DNA of 18,362 nt, taken from the NCBI GenBank assembly GCA_015486505.1, contig WFRP01000182.1, positions 1 to 18,362 of the forward strand. The letters are read 5' to 3'. Position numbers and translations under genes: made by a program. The DNA is from Pseudomonadota bacterium. Lineage in GTDB: Bacteria > Desulfobacterota > Anaeroferrophillalia > Anaeroferrophillales > Tharpellaceae. Below, piece by piece: positions 14,006 through 18,362 of this stretch (position 1 is its first letter; each line of letters begins with the position of its first letter). Below the pieces are notes generated by a model. That model did no database searches. It saw only the letters and a list, made by a program, of their open reading frames with translations, and was not told the DNA's origin.

Positions 14006-16045
14006 CTATATCTCGCTGCTCAATTTAAACACAAAATCGACCCCGGGTTCGAGCCGGCTGCCCGGAGCCGGCTGCTGGGCGACAATCCGGCCCTGGCCGG
14101 AAATTTTAACCTTGTGCCGATAACGACTGATCCGGGCTAAAGCTTCGCGGATAGTCTGGCCGGTAAAATCGGGCACGATCGGAGCCGCGGGCACGGCCGG
14201 GTTTGCGTCAGCCGCGCTTTCTCCGCCGCCGCCAGGTTCGGCGGCGAAAGCGTCTGCCGAATCATCACAGGCTCCGGCCGCATCTTCCGCTAACGGCATT
14301 GCCAACTCGACCAATTCGGCATCCGGCGTATAATTCAAATAACTTACCAGATGTTGATTGATCCGGCGAAAAGCCGGGGCCGCCACCATCCCGCCATAGA
14401 TGGATTTTTTCGGCTCATCCACCATAACGTAAACCACTTTACGCGATTGCCCCGCCGGCGGATCGACATAACCGACAAATGAAGCCCAGTATTTATTATG
14501 CGAATAACACTTCTTCTTAAAATCGAATTTCTGCGCGGTGCCGGTCTTGCCCGCTACCCGAAAACCGGGAATCCGGGCGCGCGGGGCGGTGCCGTCATCT
14601 GCAACTACCTGAGCCAGAGCCCCGTCAACCTGCCGAGCCACCGCCCGGCTGCAGACCCGCTGCTTAAGCCCCTTGTGGCGAAACTCATAAACCGTCCAGC
14701 CGGCGGCATTGACAACCTTGTCGACCAGATGCGGCACCACCCGGTATCCGCCATTGGCCAACGCGGCATAGGCGGCGGTAAGCTGGACCGGAGTCAGGGA
14801 AACCCCCTGGCCGAAAGCGATATTACAGAGATCCACGGGCCGCCATCTGCGCCAGGAACGTAGCCGGCCGGAAGGCTCATGCGGAAAATCGATGCCGCTG
14901 CGGGCCCCGAAACCGAATTTCTTCAAAGTGTCATAAAAACACTGCGGCCCCAGTTGCTCAACAATCTTGGAGCAGCCGATATTACTTGAATATTTTAAAA
15001 CCTCATCCAAACGCAAAAGGCCGTGTTCGTGGGTATCGTGAATAGTGCGGCGGCCGACTTTATATTTACCCTGCTCACAATCAACTTTATCATCAATTTT
15101 GAAGCGTCCCGACGCCAGCGCGGCCACCAGGGTAAACACCTTGAAAGTCGAACCCGGTTCCATCAGGTCAACCGCGGCCCGGTTACGCCATAAAGCGGGG
15201 TTGTTTTTACGTTTACTGTTGGGATTAAAACCCGGATACTGCGCCATCGCCAGCAGGGCGCCGTCTTCAGCGTTCATAACCAGCGCCACGCCGCCGCGCC
15301 CGCGGCTGCCGGTAACGGCCTTAGCCAGCGCCGCTTCAGCCCAGGCCTGGATATGACGATCAATCGTCAGATAGACCGTTTTCCCCTTATAAAAATCAAG
15401 CTCCGGATATTCATAACTGTCGACAACCTGACGTTTGGCGTCATATTCACGTTCCAGATAAACCTGCCGGCCTTTGAGATATTTATCGTAATAGCTTTCC
15501 AGCCCTTCCTGGCCGCAACAGTCGATATTAGTAAAGCCCAGAACCTGGCCGGCAAGCTCGCGATTGGGATAAATCCGCTGGTTCTCCTTAAAAAAAGCCA
15601 GACCCTTCTCCTTTTTGCACCAGGGAGCCAAAGCCCTGACCTGGGACTGGGTCAGGGAGCGTTTAAGCCAGACAAAACTCCGCTTGCTCCGCAGGCGCCG
15701 TTCCAGGATTGTCGCTTGCTGTCCGAGAATCGGCGCCAGAACCCGGGCCAGTTTTTTGCTGTTTTTTATTCTCTGCGGATTGGCGAACAGCGATTTACCC
15801 TTGACCGTAACCGCCAGGCGGCCGCCGTCGGCTGCCAGAATCTCCCCCCGTTTACAGGTCAGCAGCAGATTTGCACTGCGCTGCTGCTGCTGCCGGGCGA
15901 GATAATGATCGTGATTTATAACCTGAACATACCAGGCCCTAACAACTACCGCCGACAAACAAAAAACGACGAGGCCTGCCACCCACCGAATCCGGTTCTG
16001 CAAGCTGCGTCGTTCTTTTTTTGATTCACGTTTAATCCGCTTCAT
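14006..16045 (-). CDS. ftsI: Septal transpeptidase FtsI/PBP with PASTA domain
   Basis: Class B penicillin-binding protein that cross-links septal peptidoglycan in the periplasm as partner of FtsW. Layout over 679 residues: basic cytoplasmic tail, one membrane anchor (about 21-40), the PBP dimerisation domain (about 60-215), then the transpeptidase domain with SxxK (S299-K302, in MEPGSTFK), SxN (S353-N355, in YSSN) and KTG (K500-G502). A low-complexity acidic and Gly/Ala-rich linker (about 585-620) leads to a single C-terminal PASTA domain (about 622-679). PASTA is usual in Gram-positive PBP2x/SpoVD proteins and also known in deltaproteobacterial division PBPs. The ATG at 16045 overlaps the ftsL stop as ATGA, implying coupled translation. 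Confidence 0.97.
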   Translation of the reverse strand: MKRIKRESKKERRSLQNRIRWVAGLVVFCLSAVVVRAWYVQVINHDHYLARQQQQRSANLLLTCKRGEILAADGGRLAVTVKGKSLFANPQRIKNSKKLARVLAPILGQQATILERRLRSKRSFVWLKRSLTQSQVRALAPWCKKEKGLAFFKENQRIYPNRELAGQVLGFTNIDCCGQEGLESYYDKYLKGRQVYLEREYDAKRQVVDSYEYPELDFYKGKTVYLTIDRHIQAWAEAALAKAVTGSRGRGGVALVMNAEDGALLAMAQYPGFNPNSKRKNNPALWRNRAAVDLMEPGSTFKVFTLVAALASGRFKIDDKVDCEQGKYKVGRRTIHDTHEHGLLRLDEVLKYSSNIGCSKIVEQLGPQCFYDTLKKFGFGARSGIDFPHEPSGRLRSWRRWRPVDLCNIAFGQGVSLTPVQLTAAYAALANGGYRVVPHLVDKVVNAAGWTVYEFRHKGLKQRVCSRAVARQVDGALAQVVADDGTAPRARIPGFRVAGKTGTAQKFDFKKKCYSHNKYWASFVGYVDPPAGQSRKVVYVMVDEPKKSIYGGMVAAPAFRRINQHLVSYLNYTPDAELVELAMPLAEDAAGACDDSADAFAAEPGGGGESAADANPAVPAAPIVPDFTGQTIREALARISRYRHKVKISGQGRIVAQQPAPGSRLEPGVDFVFKLSSEI

Positions 16046-16335
16046 GGCATCACAATCTTATGCCCTGAGCGCGGCTCTTTCAAGCCCAGTTGGCGAGCCA
16101 GACGGGCCAGATTCTGCGGCCGCTTCAACGTCGCCAGCTCAGCTTCGAGTTTGCCTTGCTCCTCAATCAGATGTTTTTCCGTTTTCCGCAATTCACTTAA
16201 CCGGTAACCCCGGGTGACAATTTTATTATTGACCCAGGAACAGTAGAATATCATCAAAACCAGAATCAGCAGCAGACAACTGTTCAAAAAACCCCACTGC
16301 GATGATTCCGGATGCTCGTCGCCGGTTATCGCCAC
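16042..16335 (-). CDS. ftsL: Cell division protein FtsL
   Basis: Small bitopic division protein that joins FtsB and FtsQ in the periplasm and activates FtsWI. The 97-residue product has a short N-terminal tail, one membrane segment (about 15-34) and a heptad-like helix (about 43-72, RLSELRKTEKHLIEEQGKLE), ending in the ARQLGLKEP region common in FtsL. Sequence identity across FtsL is low; the call rests on size, topology and position between rsmH and ftsI. Start is GTG at 16335 with an ideal AGAGGT five bases upstream. It overlaps ftsI by four bases (ATGA). Confidence 0.92.
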   Translation of the reverse strand: MAITGDEHPESSQWGFLNSCLLLILVLMIFYCSWVNNKIVTRGYRLSELRKTEKHLIEEQGKLEAELATLKRPQNLARLARQLGLKEPRSGHKIVMP

Positions 16336-16344
16336 GCGAAACCT

Positions 16345-17286
16345 CTACAACCTCTCAATTGCCCGCAGACAGGCACTGCGACTGCGGGGATTCTGCTCAA
16401 TCTCTTCAGGCCGCGGCCGCAAACCTGAAAGCTGCAGAATTTTCACCCGGCTGACCCTGTCGCAACCGCAAACCGGCACCCGGGGCGGGCAGATACAACC
16501 CTTGGCCGCCGCCCGGAAAAATCTTTTCACCAGACGATCCTCAAGGGAATGATAGGCAATAACTACCATCCTCCCGCCGGGGTTAAGCCGCTCCAGGCCG
16601 GATTGCAGAACCTTCCGCAAAGCCCCGAGTTCATCGTTAACGCAGATCCGTAACGCCTGAAATACCCGGGTTGCGGGATGGCGCCGGGATTTTTTATAAT
16701 CCGGAACCATCTCTTCAATCAACAATGCCAGAGAACGGGTGGTCAATAACGGCCGCTGCCCGCGCTCCGCCACAATTTTACGGGCAATTGCCGCGGCATA
16801 CGGCTCTTCGCCGAATTCACGAAAAATCCGGGTCAGCTCCGCTGTGGAAAATTCCCGCACAATTTCGGCGGCTGAGGGCCCGGCGTCAGGCTCCATACGC
16901 ATATCCAGCGGGCCGTCCGTCTGAAAACTGAAACCGCGCTCGCCCGCTTCCAGCTGAAAGCTGGAAAGTCCGATATCTAGCAGCAAACCGTCAATCGTTT
17001 TAACTTCGGCCCGGTCTAAAATCCGATCAAGGTCGGCAAAATTTCCCGGCAAAAGCCGAAAACCCGACGCAAATTCCTGCTCCAGGACAGCGCTTCTGCC
17101 AACCGCGGCCGGGTCCCGATCGATGGCAAGTACCGCCACCTTGCCCCCACCCCGCTCCAGCAGGCACCGGCTGTGGCCGCCGCCGCCGAAGGTGGCATCA
17201 ACGATTAATTTACGCTCACCGGAAAAACTGCGGCCGGACAACAGAACTTCAACACTCTCTTGTAAAAGAACTGGGATATGCTTCAT
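16345..17286 (-). CDS. rsmH: 16S rRNA (cytosine-1402-N4)-methyltransferase RsmH
   Basis: S-adenosylmethionine-dependent enzyme (formerly MraW) that methylates N4 of C1402 in 16S rRNA at the ribosomal P site. The ATG at 17286 starts with the conserved MKHIPVLLQE and gives 313 residues, the classical length; the frame is open to 17346, but that extension has no homologous look. The SAM loop VDATFGGGGHSR (29-40), GLLLDIGLSSFQLE, the helix around RVFQALRICVNDEL and the VIAYHSLEDRLVKRFF segment are diagnostic. It is the second gene after mraZ, 72 bp downstream of its stop. No strong Shine-Dalgarno sequence is visible. Confidence 0.97.
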   Translation of the reverse strand: MKHIPVLLQESVEVLLSGRSFSGERKLIVDATFGGGGHSRCLLERGGGKVAVLAIDRDPAAVGRSAVLEQEFASGFRLLPGNFADLDRILDRAEVKTIDGLLLDIGLSSFQLEAGERGFSFQTDGPLDMRMEPDAGPSAAEIVREFSTAELTRIFREFGEEPYAAAIARKIVAERGQRPLLTTRSLALLIEEMVPDYKKSRRHPATRVFQALRICVNDELGALRKVLQSGLERLNPGGRMVVIAYHSLEDRLVKRFFRAAAKGCICPPRVPVCGCDRVSRVKILQLSGLRPRPEEIEQNPRSRSACLRAIERL

Positions 17287-17358
17287 TTGAGCTACCGCTC
17301 TAAGGTCTTTCCTTAATAAGCCGCGCGATTGGTATGCGGGTGGCAACGCGGGGTGGCG

Positions 17359-17820
17359 CTAGATATTAACGCCCAGTTCGCCGAGCACAGCGCTGATATC
17401 AGCGGAAGCTTCGACAGTTTCGCTCTCTTCAACGCTCCAGCGTTCCTGGCTCCAGAATTCCATCTTGTCCATATTGCCGACAATCACCACATTATTGCAG
17501 TCCTGATCGAGCCCGGCCCAGTTCCGCAATGTCGGCGGCAGCAGAATCCGCCCGTGTTTGTCCAGAGAACACTCAACCGCGCCGGAAACGTAAAACCGCT
17601 TAAACCGTTTCACCTCAGGCCGGCTTGACGGCAGCGCCTTGAATTGTTTCTCAAGTTCGCTCCAGACCGACCGCGGATAGCAGTCAAGATAACCTTCCAG
17701 GGCCGTGGTTACCACCAGATTACAATCATAGTCGCGCAACAGAATCTCCCGGAATTTAGCCGGGATATTAAGCCTTCCCTTGGTATCAAGAGAGTATTCG
17801 TAACGACTGATAAATGACAT
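17359..17820 (-). CDS. mraZ: Transcriptional regulator MraZ
   Basis: AbrB-like DNA-binding protein that forms a ring and represses its own dcw operon in the species studied. The 153-residue product from the ATG at 17820 (MSFISRYEYSL) has the two DxxGR half motifs of the double SpoVT-AbrB fold: DTKGR (12-16) with the following LNIP, and DKHGR (87-91) with ILLP. The frame is open to 17862, but that would read into the operator. It leads the cluster, right behind its promoter and TGGG boxes, which fits autoregulation. Confidence 0.97.
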   Translation of the reverse strand: MSFISRYEYSLDTKGRLNIPAKFREILLRDYDCNLVVTTALEGYLDCYPRSVWSELEKQFKALPSSRPEVKRFKRFYVSGAVECSLDKHGRILLPPTLRNWAGLDQDCNNVVIVGNMDKMEFWSQERWSVEESETVEASADISAVLGELGVNI

Positions 17821-17857
17821 CTGAACGACACCGCTTCCCACAGGTAAGATATAACGA

Positions 17858-17881
17858 CCCACAATTTACCACTATTACCCA
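17858..17881 (-). promoter_or_regulatory. MraZ operator, TGGG boxes at 10-bp spacing
   Basis: On the coding strand three boxes lie exactly one helical turn apart: TGGG (17881-17878), TGGT (17871-17868) and TGGG (17861-17858). A further TGGG is at 17840-17837, 21 bp from the third. MraZ in E. coli is known to bind TGGG direct repeats at 10-bp spacing near its own promoter. Here the boxes overlap the expected transcription start and early leader, so bound MraZ could block RNA polymerase. The central box is degenerate (TGGT). Confidence 0.75.
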
Positions 17882-17883
17882 CC

Positions 17884-17912
17884 CTGATACCCGCCCGCGC
17901 CACCTTTGTCAA
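17884..17912 (-). promoter_or_regulatory. Main dcw promoter, sigma-70 type
   Basis: A perfect -35 box TTGACA (17912-17907) is followed after 17 bp by TATCAG (17889-17884), four of six matches to the -10 consensus. Upstream lies an A/T-rich stretch (about 17911-17943) that could act as an UP element. The start point would be near 17877, about 57 bases before the mraZ ATG. It is the only near-consensus promoter I found and probably drives the whole cluster. Confidence 0.75.
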
Positions 17913-17943
17913 GAAAAAATAATAAAATTCTAAGATTTTTTTT

Positions 17944-18060
17944 GCGCTCACAGCGAGAGCCCCGATTACCGCGTCCGATAATCGTATTTATCCGATATGC
18001 AACCGTCGCCGCAATCTACTCCCCGAGAAAAAATATTTTGTTTCCGCCACCCGGATATGC
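17944..18060. other. Non-coding stretch upstream of the dcw promoter
   Basis: Between the A/T-rich promoter flank and the right repeat array I see no gene, no convincing promoter and no terminator. Two imperfect direct repeats are present (CCGATA at about 17977 and again near 17992). Nothing more can be supported. Confidence 0.5.
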
Positions 18061-18362
18061 TAATGCGGGAACAGATCCCGCAATCCAATCGGGCCTTTTC
18101 GGCCCGTACCCCAAGGGCAATCCGCTGGTCGCAAATAAGTACTCTTATCAGAACATTTTCTTGTTTTTTTCAAACCGAAAATAACCTGTAAGGTACTAAT
18201 GCGGGAACAACTCCCGCAACCCAAACAGGGCCTTGCGGCCCGCAAATAAGTGCTCTTATCAGAACATTTTCTTGTTTTAAAACAAGAAAATAACCTGTAA
18301 GGCACTAATGCGGGAACAGATCCCGCAACCCAATCGGGCCTTCTCGGCCCGCAAATAAGTAC
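18061..18362. repeat. Tandem structured repeat, right array (copies C1-C3)
   Basis: There are two complete units, 18061-18196 (136 bp) and 18197-18305 (109 bp), and the first 57 bases of a third (18306-18362), which runs off the window. Each unit starts TAATGCGGGAAC and carries the GCGGGA/TCCCGC stem, the GGGCC/GGCCC stem and the long hairpin. C1 has an extra module of about 25 bp (18107-18131), shared with copy B and absent in A and C2. In C2 the base of the long hairpin is AGTGC/GCACT (18249-18306), while A and C1 have AGTAC/GTACT, a paired change. The array lies upstream of the dcw promoter. A minus-strand open frame through it (18060-18305) is only a reading of the repeat. Confidence 0.9.

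Noticed and set aside
15353..16024. Long plus-strand open frame (223 aa) opposite ftsI, with similar ones opposite murF (12696-13316), murC (6464-7054) and ftsA (1531-2073)
   Set aside because: Each lies wholly antisense to a well-identified conserved gene, has no recognisable domain and no ribosome binding context; GC-rich coding DNA often gives such shadows.
18060..18305. Minus-strand open frame of 81 aa through the right repeat array, with repeated RKCSDKSTYLR peptide
   Set aside because: It is a translation of the tandem repeat itself; the same peptide arises from each unit and the sequence evolves as hairpins, not as protein.
18061..18362. CRISPR array
   Set aside because: Units are 109-136 bp and fully repeated, with no short repeats separated by unique spacers and no cas genes.
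18061..18362. Integron attC-type cassette sites
   Set aside because: Hairpins are present, but no GTTRRRY/RYYYAAC core pair in the right layout, no cassettes between units and no integrase.

Overview
The window holds one complete, entirely minus-strand division and cell wall (dcw) cluster. Read in the direction of transcription, from high to low coordinates, the order is mraZ, rsmH (mraW), ftsL, ftsI (pbp), murF, mraY, murD, ftsW, murG, murC, a BON-domain lipoprotein-like gene, murB, ddl, ftsQ, ftsA, ftsZ. Genes are tightly packed, with ATGA or longer overlaps (ftsL/ftsI, ftsW/murG, ddl/ftsQ) or gaps of a few bases. The gene order, a division PBP with a C-terminal PASTA domain, FtsA with an amphipathic C-terminal helix and an FtsZ tail of the DIEIPTFIRRQ type suggest a Gram-negative bacterium of the former Deltaproteobacteria (Desulfobacterota/Desulfuromonadota-like). 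That placement is inference only.

Region by region: (1) 17821-17912 is the cluster's main control region, with a near-consensus sigma-70 promoter (TTGACA, 17 bp, TATCAG) and a 10-bp-period set of TGGG/TGGT boxes matching the known type of MraZ operator. (2) 13.9-17.8 kb carries the early genes. murE, normally between ftsI and murF, is missing; the two genes are 13 bp apart. (3) 6.4-14.0 kb carries the cytoplasmic Mur ligases, MraY, MurG and the flippase/polymerase-type FtsW. (4) 5.0-6.3 kb has a small BON-domain envelope protein placed between murC and murB, next to a decamer-repeat tract. (5) 4.6-5.0 kb is a non-coding gap between murB and ddl. It holds a structured repeat interrupted by a 241-bp non-autonomous insertion with GTAAC-type terminal inverted repeats and a perfect 8-bp target duplication. 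(6) 0.1-4.6 kb carries ddl, ftsQ, ftsA and ftsZ.

The genes act together. MurB, MurC, MurD, MurF and Ddl build UDP-MurNAc-pentapeptide (MurE must be elsewhere). MraY and MurG make lipid II. FtsW and FtsI polymerise and cross-link it at the septum under control of FtsQ/FtsL and the FtsA/FtsZ ring. MraZ and RsmH are the usual leading regulator and 16S rRNA methyltransferase.

The most unusual content is a family of repeats about 109-136 bp long, with three hairpins each, found in the same orientation at three places: both window ends (in tandem) and the ddl-murB gap. Their long hairpin shows paired, compensating changes between copies. Both window ends fall inside that same hairpin, which looks like a contig broken at the repeat.
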